Assembly (NCBI RefSeq): GCF_963669205.1
Contig: NZ_OY769915.1
Coordinates: 3,632,001-3,696,000, forward strand
DNA length: 64,000 bases
Direction of reading: 5' to 3'
Source: an uncultured Roseibium sp.
Lineage (GTDB): Bacteria > Pseudomonadota > Alphaproteobacteria > Rhizobiales > Stappiaceae
Position numbers and translations under genes: made by a program. Positions within the stretch are counted from its first letter, which is position 1. The number at the start of each line of letters is the position of its first letter. Positions 1-7,655 of this stretch are shown piece by piece. The notes below the pieces were generated by a model. It was not told the origin of the DNA. It searched no databases and worked only from the letters and a program-made list of their open reading frames with translations.

Positions 1-786
1 ACACTCTGCACTTTTGATTAGTTTTTCTAAAATCAGCAATCTGACTTTTACCGATTTTTAATGAAAATTTAAAGCAAGGAATCGTTAAACTTTAGAAAAG
101 GTAAATGCATCCGGCCGCAATTGAGCAATTCTTGGGTTTTGGGAGTTCAATTTCGAGTAAAATTCAATTATATTTTATGTAAAATTTTAGTAATTGAGGA
201 ATTATTAAAGTCTTATTTATTAATAAACAGATATTTATAAACTAATTTTTAGTGTTTTTTATTTGTGAATTGACGTGAAAGAGTAATGTTTCCAAAGCAT
301 GATGAACTTTACACAAAAGCACCGATAAAACCGTTTCCGCTTCACAGAACGTAGGGGCCTTTTCAGTATTTGGGCCTGGAATGATCCTTCGAGCAACCGG
401 TCGTCCCAACTAAAGATCGTCGAACAGCCATAACGCAAAGCATTCGCACCGACTGGGATAAAATCTCGCTGCCAATCAGTTTTCGCTTCGCTTGAGCTCT
501 ACATAAAAAATCTGCAAATCGAAGTCAGAGAAGCGATTTATACAATTTTCAAACATGCAATCGATGCGGATATTCGCAAATGACACGATGGACATGTTTC
601 AGACAGGAAATTTCAACTTCCTCACCTGAAAAATCTCGGCGGCTTTTCTCTATTTCGCGCTTGATCGACTGTCCGCGAATATATGCGTTGCAGCAAAGAT
701 TGTGGAAATCGGAAAGGTCTGATGACATCGGCAAGCGCGAGTTTGTGGCAGAAAAGTGGCGATCTGTCCCCCTTCCATACTTCGTG
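1..786. other. AT-rich region without a recognisable gene
   Basis: The first roughly 350 bases are strikingly AT-rich with many A/T runs, unlike the GC-rich coding sequence to the right; from about 350 to 786 the composition becomes more typical. Short open frames at 549-806 (minus) and 580-849 (plus) overlap each other, have no convincing ribosome binding site and match no family I recognise. The region may be a regulatory segment of a gene left of the window, a degraded stretch, or the edge of acquired DNA; the sequence alone does not decide. Confidence 0.5.
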
Positions 787-1581
787 TCACACGCCAGCAC
801 CTTCACCGGTCATGGCCGCATGCAGGGCGTCGGAAACCCGCCTGCATAGCGCTGCGTAGTCAGACGACGTTCTGAAGCGTTCGTCGCGGACCAGTGCAGG
901 GTCAATCGAAATCTCGTCTGACAGGCGTCCCGGAGCCCCGCGCATGACCGCAATCCGTTCCGACAGAAAGACCGATTCAAAGACGGAGTGCGTGACAAAG
1001 ACAACAGTCAGTTCGGACGCTTGCCAGACGCGCAGGAGGTCGGCGTTCAGCTTGAAACGCGTGATCTCGTCAAGCGCCGCAAAGGGCTCGTCCATGAGAA
1101 GGACTTTCGGGTTGGTGACAAGCGCGCGGGCAATGGACACCCGCATCTTCATACCGCCGGAAAGCTGATGCGGATAACTGTCCGCAAAGCGGTCGAGACC
1201 GACCAGCTCCAGCACCTCGTCGATGCGCTCTTTCGCGATCCCGCCGGATACCTTCTTCACCCGCAAGGGAAACCGGATGTTGTCGCGAACGCTCGCCCAC
1301 GGCAACAGCGTCGGCTCCTGGAAAACAAAACCGAGGTCATGTTCGCCTGCGCTATGCACTTCCCCATCCCACGTGACCGATCCCTGGCTCGGTTCTTCCA
1401 GACCGGCGAGGATCCGCAGCAAAGTGGACTTGCCACAGCCCGACGGCCCGAGCAGGGACAGGAACTCACCGCGCCTGATCTCCAGGTCGACGCCATCAAG
1501 CGCACGCGTCCCGTTCGCAAATGTCTTTGCTAGCCCGCTCAGGGAAACGATCGGCGCAGTCTCTTCGCGCTCGTTTGTCAT
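787..1581 (-). CDS. ABC transporter ATP-binding protein, nitrate/sulfonate/taurine type, orphan
   Basis: ATPase subunit of about 264 residues that would energise import of an oxidised N/S compound or similar small solute at the inner membrane. Walker A GPSGCGKST is at residues 45-53, the Q-loop region FVFQEP near 86-90, the LSGGM signature at 140-144, and Walker B LLMDEP at 161-166. These match the TauB/SsuB/NrtD family (usual length 250-270). The ATG at 1579-1581 was chosen because the frame upstream runs back through the tRNA-Leu gene. No permease or binding-protein gene lies next to it: upstream is a tRNA and downstream is AT-rich non-coding DNA, so partners must be encoded elsewhere or are lost. 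The substrate cannot be assigned. Confidence 0.85.
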   Translation of the reverse strand: MTNEREETAPIVSLSGLAKTFANGTRALDGVDLEIRRGEFLSLLGPSGCGKSTLLRILAGLEEPSQGSVTWDGEVHSAGEHDLGFVFQEPTLLPWASVRDNIRFPLRVKKVSGGIAKERIDEVLELVGLDRFADSYPHQLSGGMKMRVSIARALVTNPKVLLMDEPFAALDEITRFKLNADLLRVWQASELTVVFVTHSVFESVFLSERIAVMRGAPGRLSDEISIDPALVRDERFRTSSDYAALCRRVSDALHAAMTGEGAGV

Positions 1582-1702
1582 TTTTTGAAATTCGCCATGG
1601 CTGAGCTCCGGACATTGTTTGACTGAGGCGCTGTTCGGATGGGTGTGTCGTGGAGGTTGATGCCCCCGCCGGGAAGTGGGCTTCTGGCGTTTTGAAGTTT
1701 CT

Positions 1703-1788
1703 TGGTGCGGGCGACGGGACTCGAACCCGTACAGCCTAGGGCCGAGGGATTTTAAGTCCCTTGTGTCTACCAGTTCCACCACGCCCGC
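1703..1788 (-). tRNA. tRNA-Leu (anticodon UAA)
   Basis: Read on the minus strand, the 5' end GCGGGCG (1782-1788) pairs with CGCCCGC near the 3' end to form a 7-bp acceptor stem, followed by discriminator A and an encoded CCA (1703-1705). The D arm begins with the Leu-typical TGGTGGAACTGGTAGACAC. The anticodon stem AGGGA/TCCCT encloses loop CTTAAAA, giving anticodon TAA (codon UUA). A long variable arm follows, as expected for a class II tRNA, then the TPsiC arm with GGTTCGAGTCC. It lies between the ABC ATPase and map and is probably transcribed separately. Confidence 0.97.
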
Positions 1789-2011
1789 TTGTGTCACTCA
1801 CCTATCCGGCCTGATGGCATTTCGCAAGGTTGCGTCTCCGCTTTTCGGCAAAAGGCCGGGGAGTTTCCGGATCGCGCCGAATTAACATCGACAATGACTG
1901 GAAATTCGGGCCGTAGAGCGGTATGTGACATGTCGGATATCGAGGCAAGTGGTGGCCGCTTCGCGTGGAACATCCCCGACCGGTCCCCCAACTCTAGAGA
2001 CACGTTGCGCA

Positions 2012-2842
2012 ATGGTCAGCTATATCGACGCCGCGGAAGCCCCGCTCAAGAACACAGGTCAGGTCCGCCTGTACGGCCCGGACGACTTTGCAGGCATGAT
2101 GCGGGCCGGTCAATTGACGGCCGCCTGCCTGGATGAACTGGCAGCGCTCGTCAAGCCCGGGACGACCACCCAGGAAATCGACGATTTCGTCTACCAGTAC
2201 GGCATGGATCACGACGCCCTGCCGGCAACGCTGAACTATCGCGGCTATACGAAATCCTGCTGCACGTCCATCAATCACGTCGTCTGTCACGGCATTCCCA
2301 ACAACAAGGCGCTGCGCGAAGGCGACATAGTCAATATCGACGTCACTTTCATCCTAGACGGCTGGCACGGGGATTCCAGCCGCATGTATCCGGTCGGACC
2401 GGTCAAGCGGGCCTCGGAACGTCTGATCGATGTAACCTACGAATCGCTCATGCGCGGCATCGAGGCGGCGAAACCCGGGAATACGACCGGCGATATCGGC
2501 GCGGCAATCCAGACTTACGTGGAAGCGCAGCGCTGCTCCGTCGTGCGCGATTTCTGCGGACACGGACTGGGACTGCTGTTCCATGACACGCCCAACATCC
2601 TGCACTACGGGCGTCCCGGCGAAGGCGTGGAACTCAAGCCCGGCATGATCTTCACCATCGAACCGATGGTCAATCTGGGCCGTCCCCACGTCAAGGTTCT
2701 GGGTGACGGATGGACCGCCGTGACACGCGACCGCTCGCTGTCGGCACAGTTCGAGCACTCGGTCGGCATCACCGCGGATGGCTGCCAGATCTTCACCACG
2801 TCGCCAAACGGCATCCACAAGCCCGGGCTTCAGGAAGACTAG
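2012..2842 (+). CDS. map: Methionine aminopeptidase, type I
   Basis: Cytosolic metalloprotease of 276 residues that removes the N-terminal Met from nascent proteins. The five metal ligands of the family are visible: D110 (NIDVT), D121 (HGDSS), H191 (LLFHDTP), E217 (TIEPM) and E248 (QFEHS). The ATG at 2012 fits the family N-terminus; longer upstream versions of the frame have no homology-like sequence. The TAG stop (2840-2842) lies inside the CTAG that abuts a 262-bp inverted-repeat element, so the gene ends exactly at the insertion point. Removing the element and one CTAG copy would leave the same stop, so the protein appears unaltered. The map-radC neighbourhood is common in Hyphomicrobiales. 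Confidence 0.96.
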   Translation: MVSYIDAAEAPLKNTGQVRLYGPDDFAGMMRAGQLTAACLDELAALVKPGTTTQEIDDFVYQYGMDHDALPATLNYRGYTKSCCTSINHVVCHGIPNNKALREGDIVNIDVTFILDGWHGDSSRMYPVGPVKRASERLIDVTYESLMRGIEAAKPGNTTGDIGAAIQTYVEAQRCSVVRDFCGHGLGLLFHDTPNILHYGRPGEGVELKPGMIFTIEPMVNLGRPHVKVLGDGWTAVTRDRSLSAQFEHSVGITADGCQIFTTSPNGIHKPGLQED

Positions 2843-3104
2843 GGTACGGTCTCATAAATGAAGTCAATTTGGTTTGGATCGTTTTGACCAGCTGCGAGAA
2901 GCGAAAGCGCAGCAAATGTGGTTCATTTTCGAGCCTTTCGCGACGCGGCAGATGGCCAAAACGGCCAAATCCGAAGGACGGCAAAATGGCTTTACCTCGC
3001 AGCGTCACCGCGCTTGACCGGGCAAAAAGCCCGCTCTGCGCACGCTTCCTCGCGAGATTTTGCCATTTCAGCCGCCAATTCGGCTTCATTTATGGGTCCG
3101 TACC
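2843..3104. mobile_element. MITE-like element, copy A (262 bp)
   Basis: Non-coding element with terminal inverted repeats: the left end starts GGTACGGTCTCATAAATG and the right end, reverse-complemented, starts GGTACGGACCCATAAATG; both continue AAG and imperfectly a few bases further. Direct CTAG copies flank it at 2839-2842 and 3105-3108, consistent with a 4-bp target duplication. The same sequence occurs at 20346-20607 and 23385-23645, inverted relative to this copy. No open frame is conserved as a transposase, so it would need to be mobilised in trans by a parental IS not seen in this window. The left CTAG holds the map stop codon. Confidence 0.85.
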
Positions 3105-3114
3105 CTAGGCAACT

Positions 3115-3132
3115 TGCGTCCGGCCGGACGCA
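3115..3132. repeat. Perfect 18-bp palindrome
   Basis: TGCGTCCGGCCGGACGCA is self-complementary over 18 bases, just right of MITE copy A and about 180 bases before radC. It could form a short stem without a loop in RNA or be a dimeric protein-binding site. It may also be the original hairpin downstream of map, displaced by the element insertion. There is no T-run, so an intrinsic terminator is unlikely. Confidence 0.5.
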
Positions 3133-3309
3133 CGAGTCTCTGCCCTGTCCGGGCCGGCCGTCATGAGGACATCCGGCCCTTACCGATCACGTGTCCGCTT
3201 CTCCGGTTTTGCGGTTGCATTTGAATTGCGCTCTGGCAGATAATGCAATCATGAGGCGTGTTTTCAGTTCGCCACACTCAAGAAAGAGACGACCTGGCGG
3301 AGAGACAAC

Positions 3310-4011
3310 GTGGCGGCAAATCCTGAACCGGCCGACAAGTCGCAGGCAACGAAGGGACACCGCCAGAGGCTCCGGGAGCGGTTCCGCAAATCCGGCGAAG
3401 ACAGTCTCGCCGACTACGAGCTTCTGGAATTCCTGCTTTTTTCCGCCCTGCCGCGCCGGGATACCAAACCCGTAGCCAAGGCCCTTTTGCAGCGCTTCGG
3501 TTCTTTTTCCGCCGCCCTCGCCGCGCCGCGCGCGCGCTTGTGCGAGATACCCGGACTGTCGGACGTCAGCATCGACACGCTGAAAGCCGTGCATGCCGCG
3601 ATCGCCCGTTATCACAGAGCCGAACTTCAGGAACGCCGCCTGCTCGATTCCTGGCCGAAGGTTCTTGACTACCTGCGTGCCTCGATGGAACTGAACACCG
3701 TGGAGGAGTTCCGCATTCTGTTCCTCGACCGCAAGAACGGCCTGATCGCCGACGAAGTGCAGCAGACCGGGACGGTGGATCACACGCCTGTCTATCCCCG
3801 CGAGGTGATCCGCCGGGCCCTTGAGCACGCGGCAACCGCACTCATCCTGGTTCACAATCACCCTTCGGGCGATCCCACGCCGTCACGCGCGGACATCCAG
3901 ATGACGAAGACGATCATCGAGATCGCGGCGCCGCTCGGCATCGAAATCCATGATCATGTGATCATCGGACTGCGAAAGAACGTCAGTCTCAGGGAGCTTC
4001 AACTCATCTGA
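3310..4011 (+). CDS. radC: RadC family protein (UPF0758, JAB1/MPN domain)
   Basis: A 233-residue protein with an N-terminal helix-hairpin-helix-like region (about 20-100) and a C-terminal MPN domain (about 115-233). The JAMM-type metal motif is intact: HNHPSGDPTPSRAD with H182, H184 and D195. Family members were named as DNA-repair proteins, but the biochemical role is unsettled. The start is GTG at 3310, preceded by a GGCGGAGAG ribosome binding site; no better in-frame ATG exists nearby. It follows map across the MITE, an arrangement otherwise typical of Hyphomicrobiales. Confidence 0.93.
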   Translation: MAANPEPADKSQATKGHRQRLRERFRKSGEDSLADYELLEFLLFSALPRRDTKPVAKALLQRFGSFSAALAAPRARLCEIPGLSDVSIDTLKAVHAAIARYHRAELQERRLLDSWPKVLDYLRASMELNTVEEFRILFLDRKNGLIADEVQQTGTVDHTPVYPREVIRRALEHAATALILVHNHPSGDPTPSRADIQMTKTIIEIAAPLGIEIHDHVIIGLRKNVSLRELQLI

Positions 4012-4051
4012 AACCTCTTGCCGCCCGGCTGGACGCGGTACTCTTCCGGTT

Positions 4052-4185
4052 TTGTCGTCCCGGTCTGGCGCATTTGCGGCAAGATCGGAATCGAGTATCC
4101 CGTGTGGCTGGAGATTGAGCGAAGTCGGAGACACCAGGACCTGCCGGTTTCCGTCCTTTCGCTGCGTTTCTGCCGGAATGACAAG
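4052..4185 (-). repeat. Interspersed TTGTCATTCCGGC-type repeat, copy 1
   Basis: On the minus strand this begins CTTGTCATTCCGGC, continues with AACGCAGCGAAAGG and CGGAAACC, and ends in CCGGGACGACAA, so its ends are roughly inverted copies of each other. A clearly related sequence lies on the plus strand at 16510-16641. It fills much of the 338-base gap between radC and the next gene. Such structured non-coding repeats are widespread in alphaproteobacterial intergenic regions; function unknown. Confidence 0.65.
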
Positions 4186-4349
4186 TCCGTTGGTTTGATG
4201 TCGGTTAACGACCTCCCTTCCTGGGCTCGCAAGGCGCGAAAACAACTTCGGCAAAGTTTCGTATAATTTTACCGTTATTTTACTATTATCTTGGGGACTT
4301 TCCTTAACCCGGTTCGTCAATACTCGGCCCACATCAACTGGGCCTATGC

Positions 4350-6614
4350 ATGAACAGATCAATCAAAAACTCAGGTGGTCAAATCGCGAGTGCGATCATC
4401 TTTCCGATGCTGATCGTCGTGATGACTTCGGTTGCCGGCATTTTCGCGCTGATGAACTGGTCCGCGCGGCTGTCCGATGAATCTGCTGAAGAATCCCAGC
4501 ACAAACTCGTCGGAGGCGCGCTCCAGCTCACGCAAAACTACATCGCCAAGCAGCAGACCGGCGTCGTGATCTGGGACGAGGCTTTCCGCGCGGTCAAGGA
4601 CCCGTCCGGGAACGAGCGCTGGATCCGCGACAACATGATGAACTGGCTGGCCGGCAATCACGGCTTTACCAAATCGGTCCTTTTTGACAGCGATTTCAAC
4701 GTTGCGTCGGTCTTTTCGCAGGACACTGACAACGACTGGATGACGCCCGGCCTGATTGACGAAATGGCGCCTGCAATCGCAAAGGCGCGTGCGCGCTACA
4801 TCACCTCTTTCCAGCCGACCCCGTCCGGGCTCTATCGCTTCATGCCCCAGGGAGAGACGACCCACCACTCCATTGCGGAAACGGGAATTGTTCCGCTGCT
4901 GGGGGAGCCCCATCTTTTCACGGCAGCTGCCGTCGTGCCGCAGATCCAGACGGTTTTCAGTGACCGCAAGGCCCCCGCCGTTCTCGTCAGCCTCATCCCC
5001 CTGCGCGGCCAGAAGCTGAACAACATTTCCGACATGTCGCGCCTGCAGGGGTTCGTGCTGGCGCAGGATCAAAACGACCGCCACGGTGTGGGCACCTACG
5101 CTCTTCAATCGCCGCGGGGCAAGAACATCGGCGTCATCGCCTGGCAGGCCAGCCGGCCCGGAACACAGATGCTTCAGCGCATCAATCCGTTCCTGGCGGT
5201 TGCAGCCTTTCTGATCGCCGCCGTTGTCATTGCGGTCACGATGTTCACGCGCCAAATGACGAAGCGGCTCGCCAGAAGCGAAGCCAAGGCCGTGCATGCC
5301 GCCCGTCACGACGCCCTGTCGGGATTGCCCAACAGGTCCAGTTTCCAGTCGCTCCTGACGAGGATACTCGAAGAGGGCGAACAGAACGGCACCAACACCG
5401 CCGTGGTCTATATCGATCTCGATCATTTCAAGGATATCAACGACACGCTCGGACACTCTGCCGGTGACAAGGTCATCGTCGGCGTCGCCAGCCGGTTGAA
5501 ACAGGTGCTCCCGGGCAATGGCATCGTCGCGCGCATCAGCGGTGACGAATTCGCGATGGTTCTCAGCGATTGCGAAAACGACGAATGGCTGGAATACATT
5601 CTGGACCAGGTACAGGACGAGATCGCCAGACCGGTCAAAATCGGCCGGCGCGAGATCTTCGCAAGCCTCTCGATGGGGGCCGCAATCGCCCCGCGCGACG
5701 GCAAGAACCCGGACGAGTTGCTCCGCAAGGCCGACATTGCGCTCTACGATGCCAAGGCAAACGGCCGCAACCGCCGTTCGTTCTTCGAACCGACCATGGA
5801 GCAGCATGTCCAGTCGAAGGATGAGATGTCACGGGAACTCAGGCTGGCTTTGAGAAACGATCAGTTGGATCTTGCATACCAGCCTCAATCCGACACGGAC
5901 GCGAAGAAAATCGTGTCCGTGGAAGCCCTCGCACGCTGGACCAAGGAAGACGGCACGGTCGTTCCTCCGTCCCAGTTCATTCCGGTTGCAGAGGAAACGG
6001 GCCTGATCGACGATCTCGGTATCTGGGTGCTCAACAAGGCCTGCGCGCGCGCGCATGATTGGCCGGGCGTCGTCGTTTCGGTCAACGTGTCACCCAACCA
6101 GTTCCGGCATCCCCGCTTTGTCGAGAAGGTCATGGCCATTCTCGCCGCAAACGACCTGCCGCCGCAACGGCTTGAAATCGAGGTCACCGAGAGCGTTTTC
6201 GCCGGCCGGGACGACTCGGTTCTGAAGGCGCTCAGGCGGCTGAAAAGCCTCGGCATCAAGGTCGCCCTGGATGATTTCGGATCAGGCTATTCAAGCTTGA
6301 GCTATCTGCGCCGGTTCCCGTTCGACACGCTGAAGATCGACCGGGACTTCGTTTCCGACATGAACGGAAACCCGGAAGCGGAAGCGATCATTGTCTCGAT
6401 CATCCAGCTCGGCAAGGCCCTTGGCATGACCATAGTTGCGGAAGGGATCGAAACGATCGACCAGATCCGCTTCCTGCAGGTGCATGACTGCCATCGCATG
6501 CAGGGTTACTTCATCTCGCGCCCTTTGACGAGTGTCGCCCTGAGCCAGTTCCTGCACGATTTTCATAATGAAAACAATGAGCAGTTTGCCAAAAGTGTCC
6601 AGTTTCCGGCATAA
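4350..6614 (+). CDS. Membrane-bound c-di-GMP protein: periplasmic CHASE4-like sensor, GGDEF and EAL domains
   Basis: A 754-residue inner-membrane protein. A first membrane segment (about 12-36) leads into a periplasmic domain with the IWDEAF pattern of CHASE4 domains, and a second segment lies near 278-300. A GGDEF domain follows (about 315-480; motif SGDEF at 397-401, a form compatible with diguanylate cyclase activity), then an EAL domain (about 495-740; EAL at 525-527, later DDFGSGYSSL and KIDRDF). It can therefore potentially make and degrade c-di-GMP in response to an external signal. The start ATG 4350 was chosen; an ATG at 4346 is out of frame. It stands alone between repeat-rich spacer and meaB on the other strand. 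Which activity dominates cannot be read from sequence. Confidence 0.93.
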   Translation: MNRSIKNSGGQIASAIIFPMLIVVMTSVAGIFALMNWSARLSDESAEESQHKLVGGALQLTQNYIAKQQTGVVIWDEAFRAVKDPSGNERWIRDNMMNWLAGNHGFTKSVLFDSDFNVASVFSQDTDNDWMTPGLIDEMAPAIAKARARYITSFQPTPSGLYRFMPQGETTHHSIAETGIVPLLGEPHLFTAAAVVPQIQTVFSDRKAPAVLVSLIPLRGQKLNNISDMSRLQGFVLAQDQNDRHGVGTYALQSPRGKNIGVIAWQASRPGTQMLQRINPFLAVAAFLIAAVVIAVTMFTRQMTKRLARSEAKAVHAARHDALSGLPNRSSFQSLLTRILEEGEQNGTNTAVVYIDLDHFKDINDTLGHSAGDKVIVGVASRLKQVLPGNGIVARISGDEFAMVLSDCENDEWLEYILDQVQDEIARPVKIGRREIFASLSMGAAIAPRDGKNPDELLRKADIALYDAKANGRNRRSFFEPTMEQHVQSKDEMSRELRLALRNDQLDLAYQPQSDTDAKKIVSVEALARWTKEDGTVVPPSQFIPVAEETGLIDDLGIWVLNKACARAHDWPGVVVSVNVSPNQFRHPRFVEKVMAILAANDLPPQRLEIEVTESVFAGRDDSVLKALRRLKSLGIKVALDDFGSGYSSLSYLRRFPFDTLKIDRDFVSDMNGNPEAEAIIVSIIQLGKALGMTIVAEGIETIDQIRFLQVHDCHRMQGYFISRPLTSVALSQFLHDFHNENNEQFAKSVQFPA

Positions 6615-6668
6615 GACACCGTAGGCTGAACGGCGCCGCGCCCGCCGGCGGTTCGACAGTCTTGTGCC

Positions 6669-7610
6669 TCACGATTGAAGCTGACCGGAGATCTTGCCGG
6701 CAAAGCTGCGGAAGGTCTCGAAAGGCGCGTCACCGGCACGGGTGACCAAGTCCTCACCGGAGAGCATTGCCAGGCCCGCGCGCCCGAATTCGGTGCGCAC
6801 CATATCCGTGAACCAGGCCACATGCTGCTGCCTGCGCCGTGCAAGCAATCCTGTTTCTTGCAGATAAACGCGGTGCGCGTCTGCGCCGGCGATCAGATCC
6901 GCTATTCCGGAACCGGTATGGGAGGAGACCTCGGTCACGGGAACTTTCCAGCCCTGTCCTTCCGTGCGGCTGAGCGAAAGCGCTCCAGTGACATCCGACG
7001 ATGCCCTGCGCGCAAGCGCCCCGAGATCAGCCTTCGTCACGGCGACCAGATCCGGCAGTTCCATGATCCCGGCCTTCATGAATTGAAGACTGTCGCCGGA
7101 ACCGGGCTGGATGCACAAGAGAACTGTGTCGACGGCATGTTTCAGATCGCCCTCGGACTGACCGATGCCGACCGTTTCGACGATCACCCGGTCAAAGACC
7201 GCCCTGAGCACCGTGATTGCCGCGACCGCCTGATCGGAAAGCCCGCCGAGCCGGTCGCGCGCAGCCATGGACCGCACGAAGACCCCGTCATCCAGCGGAT
7301 CTGTCTTGAGCCGGGTCCGGTCGCCGAGCAGGGCGCCTCCTGTCACCGAGGAGGACGGATCGATAGCCAGCACGGCGACGCGTTTGCCCTCGGCCCGATA
7401 GGCCTTGATCAAGGCATCGGTCAGACTGGACTTTCCGACGCCGGGCGGCCCTGTCAGACCGAGCACGGACCCCTTTGAATCCAGGCACAACCTGTCCAGG
7501 AAGGCGGCCGTTTCCCTGTCGTGCGCCGTTGTTTCCAGGCGCGTCAGGACCCGGGCGAGCAGGCGTTTGCTGCCCGCACGAAGGTCTTCAGGAGTAGGAT
7601 AAGCCGTCAA
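6669..7610 (-). CDS. meaB: MeaB/ArgK family GTPase (methylmalonyl-CoA mutase chaperone type)
   Basis: G3E-family GTPase of 313 residues that protects and reloads adenosylcobalamin in methylmalonyl-CoA mutase. The P-loop GPPGVGKS is at 54-61, the family-specific ETVGIGQSE at 145-153 and the guanine-specificity motif TKAD at 192-195. Length is usual. No mutase gene is adjacent in this window, so the substrate enzyme is inferred from the family. It is transcribed in the same direction as ppdK, which ends 45 bases before the meaB start, so the two may share a transcript. Confidence 0.92.
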   Translation of the reverse strand: MTAYPTPEDLRAGSKRLLARVLTRLETTAHDRETAAFLDRLCLDSKGSVLGLTGPPGVGKSSLTDALIKAYRAEGKRVAVLAIDPSSSVTGGALLGDRTRLKTDPLDDGVFVRSMAARDRLGGLSDQAVAAITVLRAVFDRVIVETVGIGQSEGDLKHAVDTVLLCIQPGSGDSLQFMKAGIMELPDLVAVTKADLGALARRASSDVTGALSLSRTEGQGWKVPVTEVSSHTGSGIADLIAGADAHRVYLQETGLLARRRQQHVAWFTDMVRTEFGRAGLAMLSGEDLVTRAGDAPFETFRSFAGKISGQLQS

Positions 7611-7655
7611 CGCGCCTCCAGACTGGTCGCGGCCGTGCCTCGGCCCAACGCCGTG

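Noticed and set aside
580..849. 89-codon frame at the left end
   Set aside because: Overlaps the 3' end of the ABC ATPase gene, with no ribosome site or homology.
1..1581. Genomic island inserted at tRNA-Leu
   Set aside because: No integrase and no repeat of the tRNA 3' end could be found; the AT-rich left end alone is insufficient.
4371..5807. Long open frame antisense to the GGDEF-EAL gene
   Set aside because: Shadow of a conserved coding region; Arg/Gly/Asp-rich non-protein-like sequence.
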